NCBI RefSeq assembly: GCF_031143425.1
Contig: NC_090441.1
Location: 223,258,928 to 223,322,927, forward strand
From: Pleurodeles waltl
Taxonomy: Eukaryota; Chordata; Amphibia; Caudata; Salamandridae
Length of the DNA stretch: 64,000 nucleotides
Direction: 5' to 3'
Shown here: one piece after another, positions 32,313 to 45,100 of the stretch
How the letters are laid out: every line of letters begins with the position of its first letter
Numbering within the stretch: position 1 is the first letter of the stretch
The notes under the pieces: model-generated
Database searches by the model: none
What the model was told of the DNA's origin: nothing
The model's input: the letters and a program-made list of their open reading frames with translations, nothing else
Translations under genes and position numbers: made by a program

Positions 32313-32700
32313 GTGTACAAAATAAATAACACCTGTTCACTGCAGCACTTATTGTGCCAACCAATAGTGTGGCAGGAACAACATGGCTTCAGGCCTATCA
32401 ATGTAGCATGACGGCTGCAGTTTAAACCTGCAGCCTCCAATTGATCTCCGACTTCTTTCTAGTGTGATGTGATACGATTTGATATGTGAGTCATGACTTA
32501 TCCCCTCCAGTTTATCTTTGTCCCCCTGTTTGCTGGTTTAAATGCTAATAAATACAATTTAAAAAGACCTGCAGCCTCATCTGTTAATGTAACCCATTTG
32601 ACAGTGGAAAACTTCCTTTTAAAAACTAATAAGTCATCCCCATGCAGGTCTTATAGCCCACAAGCTAGTGTGTAGTATTTATCATGGGATATGTAGAAAC
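32313..32700 (+). repeat. Family C-like repeat, right of the Harbinger insertion
   Basis: Continues the interrupted repeat of 22668-22852 (GCAGCACTTATTGTGCC, GCAGTTTAAACCTGCAGCC). Non-coding. Confidence 0.45.
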
Positions 32701-32721
32701 TGAGGCCCAAATTTATGAAAC

Positions 32722-32757
32722 ATGACGCACAACTGCGCTAGCGCAGTTGTGCGTCAT
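32722..32757. repeat. Perfect 36-bp palindrome
   Basis: The half-site ATGACGCACAACTGCGCT is followed directly by its exact reverse complement. It lies about 20 bases inside the presumed transposon end. Confidence 0.97.
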
Positions 32758-32869
32758 TTTTTTAAAATGTGAGCTAGAGTCGTGCCTTAGCACCATCCGT
32801 GTGCCATATTTAAGAAATGACGCACAAAGGCACTAAAGAATGGTTAGCATAAAAAAATGACGTTACCCA

Positions 32870-33510
32870 TTGCAACATGCCGTAAGGACATATGACGCTA
32901 ATGCTGGAAATGTGCCCCTAAACCATTTTGCTGCATGTAAATATGTCGCAAAAGGGTTAGCACCATTTTTTACTGCTTTGCATCAAAACAAAACGCACAA
33001 GCAGGAAAAAGTGCAAATTGAAGAGAAGATGGAGTTTTCAGGCCGGGAGAGACCCCAGGGAGAACCCAATCACCCAAGTACCAGGCAGGAGGGTCCAGAA
33101 AAGTCCCAAGAGAAGGAGAAGAGAATGTGCAAGTGTCACTTTACTGAGGAGGAGCATGACATCCTTGTCAGAGAGGTGATAGGGCACCAACACTGGCTCT
33201 TCATCACCTCCAAATTGGCAGTTGGGAGGAAAGAAACAATATGGCAGGAAATAGAAGACAAAGTCAACAGCGGGGCTGAGGTGAAGAGGATTATCACGGA
33301 GTGCAAGAAGCGCTGGCACGATTGCAAGCACAGGACTTAGGAGAAACTGGTCAGGAACCGAAAGGCAGCACTGCAGCCTGGAGGTGGAAGTCCTGCACCA
33401 CAGGAGGACCTGGATGAGCTGGAGGAGATGGTCTCAGCGGTCATCACACAATGTCAACATAGGCCACTCATTATGGCAATTATCCACCATGCAAATATGC
33501 AGCACATTGC
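32870..33510 (+). pseudogene. SANT/Myb-like gene with premature stop
   Basis: The frame contains MEFSGRERPQGEPNHPSTRQ followed by a trihelix SANT-type domain (HFTEEEHDILVREVIGHQHW, ETIWQEIEDKVN, ITECKKRWHDCK). A TAG at 33338-33340 interrupts it, after which the same frame stays readable (EKLVRNRKAAL, DLDELEEMV) to about 33490. The stop is therefore a point mutation inside a longer protein. The likely role was DNA binding for a Harbinger-like transposase. The upstream part (32870-33026) is probably not coding. Confidence 0.65.
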
Positions 33511-33740
33511 CTGAAAGGAATGGGCAAATAGTGCGGCTGTGGCATTGCAAATAAGCCCCTGTACCAACACAATGTAGACATCAGAGACTTTGACGAAGTC
33601 AATACCACTTCAGGGGTGGTGTCAGGGTGGTATCTCTGGCCAAAATGCTTCCTTTCCTCCTTGTCACTTTGCCTTTACTCATGGGTCCTCCATCTTGCAG
33701 CACACATTGATTGCCACCTTAGCAAAAATAGCTTGTACAG

Positions 33741-34025
33741 GTGCAGGAAGGGACACCTCCTATTGTACAGAATATCCTGGAGTCCATACAGCTGGAAGTG
33801 GCCTCCCTCAGGGAAAACATGGCTACCTACCACCATGATGTTGCTGCGGTGTTGAAAAATCAGCAGTTCCTCCTTGCTGTAGTGATGCCTTATGCGTTCC
33901 CACAAATGGCAGCTGCCGGGACCTTTGACTCCACATCTTTATCCCCTGAAGTGTGTGTGGCCCCCTCAACCTCAACAACAGCACCACCCATGAAGCATCA
34001 CACACATCAGAGAATTAAGATGTGA
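33741..34025 (+). pseudogene. Probable C-terminal part of the same SANT gene
   Basis: A plus-strand frame with an amphipathic stretch (VQNILESIQLEVASLRENMA) and a Ser/Thr/Pro-rich end, placed where the helical C terminus of a Harbinger SANT protein would be. It is in another frame from the SANT block, so splicing or frameshift is needed. No recognised domain. Confidence 0.35.
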
Positions 34026-35572
34026 AAGGAATAACATTCACAAGGAAAAGCACTGGGCAGCACCAGTCTGTGCCACATGGACAGTTTCTCTTTAGTTCTG
34101 GGCTTAAGATCATGCCAGTGTTGTGACAGTAGGAAATGTGCCCTCTTCACCCAATCACTGTTGGCTTGTCTGCTATGTACTGTCATTGTCTCTTTCTTAC
34201 CAATTGGCAATTTTTTACCTTCTCACTAATGTACACTACTCTTAACCATGTCACATGACATGTCTCTCAACCCTCGACTCCGATTGTGCTACATATGGCT
34301 AATGTTTACTCATGGGATCTGTCAATTGGACATTGTGTAGGATTCATAAATACACTTGCACCTGTAAATAAAGCACCTTGTATACATGTAGCATTTCAAC
34401 GTTTACTGTGATCCATCTACTCAGCTAAATGACTGCATTGTGTGAATATATGTCAATACGTGCAGAATATCAGTACGAGTGCATGACTGTCAGACACAAA
34501 GCCACACTCTATGGTCCTAACATGAGAAAGGTGAATGATGGTGTAGTAGGATACAAACAACTTACTGAGTATTCAATACAAATATTGACCAGATATGCTT
34601 TTAAGTTGACATACGGCATGTATGGCTCTGTACAAAGTCAATGGCAATTTACCCAGTTGGGAGTACCAGTACAACTTATTTGTGTGGTACAGGAGAAGCT
34701 AATCTCATCAGTGATGACACCTGTCAGTGTTGCAGGATACAGTTCCAATTTTGCCTGTTGTCAGATGTGCCACACTTCCCAACAATGAAACTGGAGGACC
34801 CCATCAATGACAGTTGAAGTTACACACTTACCTGTCCAAGATAAAGTATACATACACATTGTGAATAGCTGGAATAGTGGATGGCAAATGACATTATTTA
34901 GCAGCCAATCTGACTGTTCCTTGGAAATAGGGATGCACATGGTAATCCTTGGAAATCAAGACAGTGAGCATGCCATTCCTCCAACATGGCCAGTACACTA
35001 GTGAGAACCCCCAGACACTCAATCAACATACAAACAAATTAGTCTAATAGAAAATTGATTTATTGTAAAATTTCTAACAACCATATACCTACCACTAACC
35101 TAAAAACTACCCTATACCAACCTAACCTATACTAATCTAACTTAACTAACAATTACACCTATCTAACCTATTCAAAAGTTATCTTATGCATGTAACACCA
35201 CACTCTAAACATTGTTGTCCCACCCCTCTTAAGAGACAAGATACAAGTAGGACAACATAAACTATGACTACACATGTACTAAACTAACCAATGGCCTAAA
35301 CAAATATATGCATGTTTTTGGTATTTTTCTTTGTTTTCTTTTATTTTTTTATACACAAATACTTCAACATCGCCCCCCACCAACCCACACCAATAAACAA
35401 AAAGTGGAAAAACCCACCCGAACTATACTTAAACAAACCTATGCCTACCCTACACTAACCTAATACTAATACCTAATAATAATAACCTAATACCATCTAA
35501 AACCCAATTTAAAACTATGTACAACAGTAAAAGGGAGGGGAAGGAACTGGAAGGATGTTGAACAAGCTCATT
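34026..35572. other. Non-coding, partly low complexity
   Basis: Around 35090-35520 there is a degenerate CTAAC/CCTAAA-type low-complexity run. Elsewhere I see no gene. Confidence 0.5.
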
Positions 35573-36006
35573 TCATTTTTTCATTTTTTTCATTTTTTTC
35601 TTTATGTACTGGAACATCTTCCTGTTGTCAGCACTTTCCTCCTTCAATTTGTCCAGCCTGGCTATTATCTTGGCCATGTCCAATTTCGTGTCAATTTCAA
35701 ATTGGCTGCCTACTACTGCAGCAGGTGGCTGAACAGGTGCCTGGCTCCTAACAGGTGCAGCTGACGTGGAGGGTTTTGGACCTGCAGAGGCCCCCTGCAC
35801 CCCTGATGTTTTCCCAACACTATCCTTCTCTTGCTGCGGCTGCTGTGGAGGTTCCCCATGTGCAAACGCATGGCACTCCCCAGTCGCCTTTTCCTTGCAG
35901 AACATCCTTCTCATCCTGCGGTATCCATAAACCACCTCCAGAGTGTTCCAGTAAAGTTCTGCCCTTTTGTGGAATGCGTGCCTTTGGTCAGGTGTCATAT
36001 TGGCAA
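35573..36006 (-). CDS. Two-exon transposon gene of unknown function, exon 2
   Basis: This exon follows the acceptor TTTTTCAG at 36007 and reads NMTPDQRHAFHKRAELYWNT, a Gln/Pro/Ser-rich middle and a helical basic end (IIARLDKLKEESADNRKMFQ ... KKKMKKMKK). It begins in phase 1, matching the donor at 50458. With that exon the reading frame is 219 codons plus stop. The C-terminal coiled coil and Lys-rich tail suggest a DNA-binding or oligomerising accessory protein. I do not recognise the family. Confidence 0.5.
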
Positions 36007-39000
36007 CTGAAAAATGAGGTGAATCAAACATCAGATTCAGCATTGGGTGGAGGTTGAACCGACATAAGATGTTCACAGCAACTGCAGATACAGCCCACCA
36101 CACATTCCTCAACAATGACCTACTCCTCATCTATGACTTTTTCCTACCAGCCATCTATGGTATCATGTACATGTCAATGGGATGACGACTATCCATTGTT
36201 GACCATCAGGAACCAAAGGTGAGTGGACTAATTTGTCCATGATCAACATTTGTGTCATAAATCATGTGAGGATCACATGCCCCAACAAGTCTAGATTTCC
36301 CGTGTCCTTGTACATAAGGGGGACTGTGCATGCAATTCACCACCTCAACACCTCCTGGTGAAACATCAAGGCTTGCCCATAGGTCATGGATGCAAGGTGA
36401 GAGCCATATGATAGGGGCCTGGAAACTTCCCACCGGCTATTCTAAGGTTTGGTAAATCATCATGCATGTATCCTGGTGTAAGACCTGGCCTGAGCATTTG
36501 TTACATGGGGCACACCATTGATGTGCCCACATGTACAACTAATGCATTGACCCCCGAAAGTCTGGCCAAAGCCTGACCTGCACATCAAAGTTGTCAACAC
36601 ATTTCAGAACTAAAGCCCCTATCCTGTGCTATGATGTGCTACATGTGTAAAAGGGCACACACATGGTGGCTGTATGGGTGCCATTAGGCCCACAGTGAGT
36701 TTGGCACTGCACTGGGTACTGCAACAGTATCCTGATATATTGAACATCATGTGCACATGTATGTCAGACATCATCAAACATCATCAAAGTACCAGGTATG
36801 CACTCGGCATTCACTTCATATGTATATGTGAAATGACCTATATCACTCATAAATATCATGGCGGCAGGCCCATGTTGTGAATATGGCTGAGATATGGCTT
36901 GGGAAAAATCATAGACGTTTCCCAAAATCATCTGGAGCTGAGTTGTCTCCTAATTGTGTACACTACTGACTGTTGTCCAGCACAATGTGGGTACTTGCAG
37001 CACTACAGCCTCAATATATATCTGAAGGGTAGTGAGTCACCTGCGGTGCATGTGTCTCCTACATAAGCCCCCTCGAGACCTCTAAAGATATAACCTACAT
37101 CTGTACCATCTTGTGAGAAAGTGTAAGCTATATTTGGCACACAGTGCTGTCAATAGTGCTGTGACAAAGTAGTTGTCAACAGGCATGCTATTTACATAAA
37201 CAGCTGCTTTGACACCTATCATGATAGACATCAATGAATATGTAGTCAGCAATTTCATTTGCTAATACCCAGAATTCAATGCCAGCAGACGTTGCCCCTT
37301 ATGCTACAAGCAAGCCATTCCCACTACTCAATATTCCAACAGACATGATGTCACCATCCATACTCCAATGATATCATATCATTTGCCAGGAAAAAACATT
37401 ATTCATAGCATTCCACAAATCAGACTGACTCACACCAAACCCTGGATTGACACACATGACGCACAAGATGACACTTACTGGCTGCATCGGGGTCTTCAAA
37501 TGGGGCCACATCACCAACAGTGTAGGTTGGAGGTCAACCTGCAAGACATGAGTGGAAAACATTGCTTAGTGAAATTTGTAAATATCAGTTAGTGGACAAC
37601 ATTGATCACTACCAACTTGTTAGGCTGAGTGAGCAACTCATTCTAGTGGTAGATCAGAGCAACTGACAAACACCTATGATCAGTCAATCACACATAGTCT
37701 CAGATAATGGAGACAGGCGCACCTACAAGCCATCACTTTCTCAGACACTCATGTGGTGCTTTTCACTGCATCATTTATACATGGCATTGTCATGCAGTTG
37801 TTTGTAAGCTCTACACCTCCTGACCATATGGGATTGCATGACACTGTATACTGCATTTGAGGGGCATGCAATGGTTGTTGCAGTGGCTATCCCATTGTGA
37901 CACCCACAGCCTTTGAGCCCTTGCCCCTATTGTTATAGACATCTACCTCATTGTCACTGCACACTGACAAACAACTGCCCAGGGGTTGTGTGGGCATTCC
38001 AATGTTTTGAGGAATGCCAGGATACATCCTTGTGGGAAGTAATTAATATGTGTGTGCCATCACACGGCATACACACAAGCAATAATGCCATGGGAATTTT
38101 CTCACGTTAAAATAGTTGTACCTACCTGCACATTGTTTGATTGAAATTATGAATGTATCGCCAATAGTGTGCGACCAGCCATTGTTGGCTTGGTATACCA
38201 TTATTTGCCCAGGGAGGGATAAGAACATGCGGGTAAACATATGCTCCCACAGAGACACATTTGCTCTGTGGTCCAAGGATGCATTTGTTGGTGAGGTTAC
38301 TGAGTAATGTGCCAGTGATGGAGCAGAAGTAGGGCAGCCCCATACTGTCAGTAAAATGCAGCAGGCCTGTGGAACTAAATCAGCACGTGTGTGTGGTAAG
38401 AGACATAGTTTAGGGTGTAGGTGATAAACAATGTACAGGAAGACGTAAGTGTTAGTAGTCTGAACCCAATGCATAGTCAAGCTCTCTTACATAACCTTGG
38501 CCAATGACACAAAGGGGTAGATTGAACATCAGTGGTGCAGTACCAAGTGCATCACTACAGTCCTTGTGGCCCTCAGTGCACCCCTTACCCCCGCCATGTG
38601 TGTGCCTACTGAGAATTAAGGCACAGCATGATGCAGGTAGGGTCGAACTGCATCTATTTATGTGTAGGTAAATAATGTACTCAGCAGGAGTTGCAACACA
38701 ACAGATCATCACCACTTCTTCTGAGTACATGGGGGCCCATCACATACATTTATATCCCCCCATATAACACCTGTTCTCAGCAGCTGTTCAAAGTGCATGA
38801 AATTTGGATTTCAGGTATTTCTCATTTTTCTCAGAGGCTTTTACATCTGACCCCAGACAGGTTTTGGGTCCCCCTAACGTACATGATGCATGACGCAGAC
38901 CTCAGGTTGTGCTGCTCAAAACCGAGTTGACCTATGAATTTATCACACCACTTTGTAATGGTTGTGCAGGGAAGATGGCATATCTGACCTGCCTCAGCTT

Positions 39001-39077
39001 AATTATTGTACATTGGAATGGCAGCCCTAAGGTGTTGCTAGAGCTTTTCATAAAGGCAGCATATGACATGTCCAGAT
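36007..39077. other. Intron-like non-coding sequence
   Basis: Rich in CACATG/CATGTG words with no convincing coding exon. It would form the downstream part of the intron interrupted by element B. The last five bases (39073-39077, CAGAT) are the element B target duplication. Confidence 0.5.
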
Positions 39078-42072
39078 TGTAGGAGGCTGGACTGGCTTGT
39101 AGTGAGTACCAAGGGGTACTTGCACCTTGCACCAGGCCCAGTTATCCCTTATTAGTGTATAGGGTGTCTAGCAGCTTAGGCTGATAGATAATGGTAGCTT
39201 AGCAGAGCAGCTTAGGCTGAACTAGGAGACGTGTGAAGCTACTACAGTACCACTTAGTGTCATATGCACAATATCATAAGAAAACACAATACACAGTTAT
39301 ACTAAAAATAAAGGTACTTTATTTTTATGACAATATGCCAAAGTATCTTAGAGTGTACCCTCAGTGAGAGGATAGGAAATATACACAAGATATATATACA
39401 CAATAGCAAAAATATGCAGTATAGTCTTAGAAAACAGTGCCAACAATGTATAGTTACAATAGGATGCAATGGGGAAACATAGGGATAGGGGCAACACAAA
39501 CCATATACTCCAAAAGTGGAATGCGAACCACGAATGGACCCCAAACCTAAGTGACCTTGTAGAGGGTCGCTGGGACTATTAGAAAATAGTGAGAGTTAGA
39601 AAAATAACCCTCCCCAAGACCCTGAAAAGTGAGTGCAAAGTGCACTAAAGTTCCCCTAAGGACAAAGAAGTCGTGTTAGAGGAATAATGCAGAAAAGACA
39701 CAAACCAGCAATGCAACAACTATGGATTTCCAATCTAGGGTACCTGTGGTACAAGGGGACCAAGTCCAAAAGTCACAAGCAAGTCGAAGATGGGCAGATG
39801 CCCAGGAAATGCCAGCTGCGGGTGCAAAGAAGCTTCTACTGGACAGAAGAAGCTGAGGCTTCTGCAGGAACAAAAAGGGCAAGAGACTTCCCATTTCGAG
39901 GACGGATCCCTCTCTCCGTGGAGAGTCGTGCAGAAGTGTTTTCCCGCTGAAAGGACGCCAACAAGCCTTGCTAGTCGCAAATCGTGCGTTTGGCGTTTTT
40001 GGACGCTGCTGGGGCCCAGGAGGGACCAGGAGGTCGCAAATTGGACCTGAAGAGAGAGGGGACGTCGAGCAAGACAAAGAGCCCTCACTGAAGCAGGTAG
40101 CACCCGAAGAAGTGCCAGAAACAGGCACTACGAGGATGCGTGAAACGGTGCTCGCCGAAGTTGCACAAAGGAGTCCCACGTCGCCGGAGACCAACTTAGA
40201 AAGTCGTGCAATGCAGGTTAGAGTGCCGTGGACCCAGGCTTGGCTGTGCACAAAGGATTTCCGCCGGAAGTGTACAGGGGCCGTAGTAGCTGCAAAGTCG
40301 CGGTTCCCAGCAATGCAGCCCAGCGAGGTGAGGCAAGGACTTACCTCCACCAAACTTGGACTGAAGAGTCACTGGACTGTTGGGGTCACTTGGACAGAGT
40401 CGCTGGATTCGAGGGACCTCGCTCGTCGTGCTGAGAGGAGACCCAAGGGACCGGTAATGCAGCTTTTTGGTGCCTGCGGTTGCAGGGGGAAGATTCCGTC
40501 GACCCACGGGAGATTTCTTCTGAGCTTCTGGTGCAGAGAGGAGGCAGACTACCCCCACAGCATGCACAAGCAGGAAAACAGTCGAGAAGGCGGCAGGATC
40601 AGCGTTACAGAGTTGCAGTAGTCGTCTTTGCTACTATGTTGCAGGTTTGCAGGCTTCCAGCGCGGTCAGCAGTCGATTCCTTATCAGAAGGTGAAGAGAG
40701 AGATGCAGAGGAACTCGGATGAGCTCTTGCATTCGTTATCTAAAGTTTCCCCAGAGACAGAGACCCTAAATAGCCAGAAAAGAGGGTTTGGCTACTTAGG
40801 AGAGAGGATAGGCTACTAACACCTGAAGGAGCCTATCAGCAGGAGTCTCTGACGTCACCTGGTGGCACTGGCCACTCAGAGCAGTCCAGTGTGCCAGCAG
40901 CACCTCTGTTTCCAAGATGGCAGAGGTCTGGAGCACACTGGAGGAGCTCTGGACACCTCCCAGGGGAGGTGCAGGTCAGGGGAGTGGTCACTCCCCTTTC
41001 CTTTGTCCAGTTTCGCGCCAGAGCAGGGGCTAAGGTGTCCCTGAACCGGTGTAGACTGGCTTATGCAGAATTGGGCACATCTGTGCCCAACAAAGCATTT
41101 CCAGAGGCTGGGGGAGGCTACTCCTCCCCTGCCTTCACACCATTTTCCAAAGGGAGAGGGTGTCACACCCTCTCTCAGAGGAAGTTCTTTGTTCTGCCAT
41201 CCTGGGCCGGGCCTGGCTGGACCCCAGGAGGGCAGCTGCCTGTCTGAGGGGTTGGCAGCAGCAGCAGCTGCAGTGAAACCCCAGGAAGGGCAGTTTGGCA
41301 GTACCAGGGTCTGTGCTACAGACCACTGGGATCATGGGATTGTGCCAACTATGCCAGGATGGCATAGAGGGGGCAATTCCATGATCATAGACATGTTAGA
41401 TGGCCATATTCGGAGTTACCATGGTGAAGCTACATATAGGTAGTGACCTATATGTAGTGCACGCGTGTAATGGTGTCCCCGCACTCACAAAGTTCAGGGA
41501 ATTGGCTCTGAACAATGTGGGGGCACCTTGGCTAGTGACAGGGTGCCCTCACACTAAGTAACTTTGCACCTAACCTTTACCAGGTAAAGGTTAGACATAT
41601 AGGTGACTTATAAGTTACTTAAGTGCAGTGTAAAATGGCTGTGAAATAACGTGGACGTTATTTCACTCAGGCTGCAGTGGCAGGCCAGTGTAAGAATTGT
41701 CAGAGCTCCCTATGGGTGGCAAAAGAAATGCTGCAGCCCATAGGGATCTCCTGGAACCCCAATACCCTGGGTACCTCAGTACCATATACTAGGGAATTAT
41801 AAGGGTGTTCCAGTAAGCCAATGTAAGTTGGTAAAAATGGTCACTAGCCTGTTAGTGACAATTTGGAAAGAAATGAGAGAGCATAACCACTGAGGTTCTG
41901 GTTAGCAGAGCCTCAGTGAGACAGTTAGTCACTACACAGGTAACACATTCAGGCACACTTATGAGCACTGGGGCCCTGGGTTACCAGGATCCCAGTGACA
42001 CATACAACTAAAACAACATATATACAGTGAAAAATGGGGGTAACATGCCAGGCAAGATGGTACTTTCCTACA
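39078..42072 (-). repeat. Element B 3' LTR
   Basis: 2995 bp, downstream of pol in the minus-strand reading. It shares start and end sequences with the element A LTR but belongs to a separate subfamily. A patch at about 39867-39990 differs strongly from the sister LTR. The LTR is very long for Ty3/Gypsy. Confidence 0.96.
39318..39323 (-). terminator. Poly(A) signal in the 3' LTR
   Basis: AATAAA on the minus strand, 240 bases from the outer LTR boundary. The same signal is at 47610-47615 in the other LTR. It would set the R/U5 boundary of the element transcript. Confidence 0.6.
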
Positions 42073-42089
42073 CAACCCCCCCCCCCAAA
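42073..42089 (-). other. Polypurine tract of element B
   Basis: The minus strand reads TTTG10-11-TTG directly before the 3' LTR. An 11-base G run is the expected primer site for plus-strand DNA synthesis. Confidence 0.7.
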
Positions 42090-42104
42090 TGAAGGACAAT
42101 AAGA

Positions 42105-45100
42105 CTAGCCATGACCTGATGAGTCTTCATTGTCTAAGTGGAAATATCTGGAGAGTCCATCTGCATTGGAGTGGCTACTCCCAGGTCTATGTTCCACTGT
42201 ATAGTCCATTCCCTGTAGTGATATGGACCACCTCCACAATTTAGGATTTTCACCTTTCATTTGTTTTAGCCAAAGTAGAGGTTTGTGGTCTGTCTGAACA
42301 ATGAAGTGAGTGCCAAACAGGTATGGCCTCAACTTCTTCAGAGCCCAGACCACAGCAAAGGCCTCCCTCTCAATGGCAGACCAACGCTTTTCTCTAGGGG
42401 TCAACCTCCTACTAATAAAAGCAACAGGTTGATCCTGGCCCTCAGAATTAAGTTGTGATAGGACTGCCCCTACTCCTAATTCAGATGCATCAGTTTGGAC
42501 ATAGAATTTTTTAGAGTAACAAGGGCTTTTCAGGACAGGTGCAGAGCACATGGCCTGCTTCAGCTCCTCAAAAGCTTTCTGACAGTTTGCTGTCCATAAT
42601 ACCTTTTTAGGCATTTTCTTGGATGTGAGGTCATTAAGAGGGGCTGCAATGGAGCCATAGTTCTTAATGAACCTCCTGTAATACCCAGTGAGGCCTAGGA
42701 AGGCTCTCACCTGAGTCTGAGTGGTAGGGGGAACCCAATCAATAATTGTTTGGATTTTCCCCTGAAGTGGTGCAATCTGTTCCCCACCAACAAGGTGTCC
42801 CAGATAAACCACCTTACCCTGCCCTATCTGGCACTTTGAAGCCTTGATAGTGAGGCCTGGCTTTTGCAGGGCCTCCAAAACTTTCCATAGGTGGACCAGG
42901 TGATCATCCCAGCTGGAGCTAAAGACAGCTATATCGTCCAAATATGCTGCACTGAAAGCTTCCAGCCCTTGCAGGACTGTGTTCACCAACCTCTGAAAAG
43001 TGGCAGGTGCATTTTTCAAACCAAAAGGCATTACAGTAAACTGGTAATGTCCTCCAATGATAGAAAATGCAGTCTTAGGTTTAGCATCTTCTGACAATTT
43101 GATCTGCCAATACCCTGCAGTCAAGTCAAAAGTGCTTAGATACTTGGCAGATGCCAGTGTATCTATGAGCTCATCTGCCCTGGGTATAGGGTGAGCATCA
43201 GTTTTGGTTACCAAGTTGAGACCTCTATAGTCTACACAAAACCGCATTTCCTTCTTTCCATCTTTGGAATGGGGTTTTGGTACCAGTACCACAGGAGAAG
43301 CCCATGGACTGTCAGAGTGCTCAACCACTCCTAGTTCTAACATTTTCTGGACCTCTTGCTTTATGCAGTCCCTGACATGGTCAGGCTGCCTATAGATCTT
43401 ACTTTTGACAGGTAAACTGTCTCCAGTATCTATAGTGTGCTCACACCAAGAAGTGGTACCTGGCACAGTAGAGAAGAGTTCAGAGAACTGATCTAGGAGA
43501 TTTATGCAATTGTCTTTCTGCTCAGCAGTAAGACAATCAGCCAAAACTACACCTTCCACAAGAGCATCTTGTTCTGTGGAAGAGAAGAGATCAGGTAGAG
43601 GATCACTGTCTTCTTCCTGTCCCTCATCAGTTGCCATAAGCAGGGTGAGATCAGCCCTGTCATAGTAGGGTTTCAGGCGGTTGACATGGAGCACCCTAAG
43701 GGGACTCCTGGCAGTGCCTAAGTCAACCAAGTAGGTGACTTCACCCTTCTTTTCAACAATTGTGTGGGGACCACTCCATTTATCTTGGAGTGCTCTTGGG
43801 GCCACAGGCTCCAAGACCCACACTTTCTGCCCTGGTTGGTACTGAACCAAAACAGCCTTCTGATCATGCCATTGCTTCTGGAGCTCTTGGCTGGCCTGAA
43901 GGTTTTTACTGGCCTTTTTCATGTACTCAGCCATCCTTGATCTGAGGCCAAGTACATAATCCACAATATCCTGCTTAGGAGCTTTTAAAGGTTGTTCCCA
44001 ACCCTCCTTTACAAGTGTGAGTGGACCCCTAACAGGGTGTCCAAAAAGAAGTTCAAAGGGGCTGAAGCCCACTCCTTTCTGGGGTACCTCCCTGTAGGCA
44101 AAAAGGAGGCATGGTAGAAGGATATCCCATCTCCTGCGGAGTTTTTCAGGGAGACCCATAATCATGCCTTTGAGAGTTTTATTAAATCTCTCCACCAGTC
44201 CATTTGTTTGTGGATGATAGGGTGTTGTGAACTTGTACGTTACACCACACTCCTTCCACATGGCCTTTAAGTATGCAGACATGAAATTGCTTCCTCTGTC
44301 TGATACTACTTCCTTTGGGAAGCCCACCCTGGAAAATATTCCCAGGAGGGCCTTTGCCACTGCAGGTGCTGTAGTGGTCCTTAAAGGAATTGCTTCAGGA
44401 TATCTTGTGGCATGGTCCACTACCACTAAGATAAACCTATTGCCTGAAGCAGTAGGAGGGTCAAGGGGGCCAACTATGTCAACCCCTACCCTTTCAAAGG
44501 GAACCCCAACCACAGGCAGTGGGATAAGGGGTGCCTTTGGGGTGCCACCTGTCTTGCCACTGGCTTGACAGGTTTCACCGGACTTACAAAATTCCTTTGT
44601 GTCCTCAGACATCCTAGGCCAAAGAAACAGGGGAACAAGCCTGTCCCAAGTTTTCATTTGTCCTAGATGCCCAGCTAAGGGAATGTCATGTGCCAGTGTT
44701 AGGAGGAACTTTCTGTACTCCTGAGGAATCACTAATCTCCTGGCAGCTCCAGGTTTAGGATCCCTATGCTCAGTGTACAAGAGGTTGTCCTCCCAGTAAA
44801 CTCTGTGAGAGTCACTGACATCCCCATTAGCCTGTTTGACAGCTTGCTGTCTGAGACCCTCTAATGTGGGACAGGTTTGCTGTGCCACACTCAGCTCCTC
44901 TCTGGCAGGCCCCCCTTCACCCAAAAGCTCAGCAGTGTCTGCTTCCAGCTCCTCTGGTGTAGGTTCTGCACAGGGAGGGAATTCTTCTTCCTCAGAAGTA
45001 GAATCCACTGTAGAGGGAGGGATAGTAGGAAGTGGGTTGCTTCTACTAGCCCTAGCTTTAGGGAGCACTTGGTCCATTGTTCCAGGATCCAAGCTTCCCT

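Larger units (their letters stand above)
32702..39077. mobile_element. Old Harbinger-like element, left part
   Basis: The left edge GAGGCCCAAATTTATGAAAC is followed by a perfect 36-bp palindrome, as in other 'ggcccaaatttat' DNA elements. It carries a broken SANT-like gene (+) and the second exon of a minus-strand gene whose first exon lies beyond element B. It continues past 50365. The right end was not found and no transposase ORF is recognisable, so the superfamily rests on the SANT gene and terminal style. Confidence 0.5.

Noticed and set aside
38043..38480. 145-codon minus-strand ORF in the old Harbinger-like element, with a GT at its end
   Set aside because: Two frames are equally open, there is no domain, and the direct join of 50458 to 36006 already keeps frame.
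39302..41443. Many LTR ORFs of 60-225 codons, repeated at 47.6-49.7 kb
   Set aside because: They are duplicated with the LTR, lie on both strands and have no domains; LTR sequence is non-coding.
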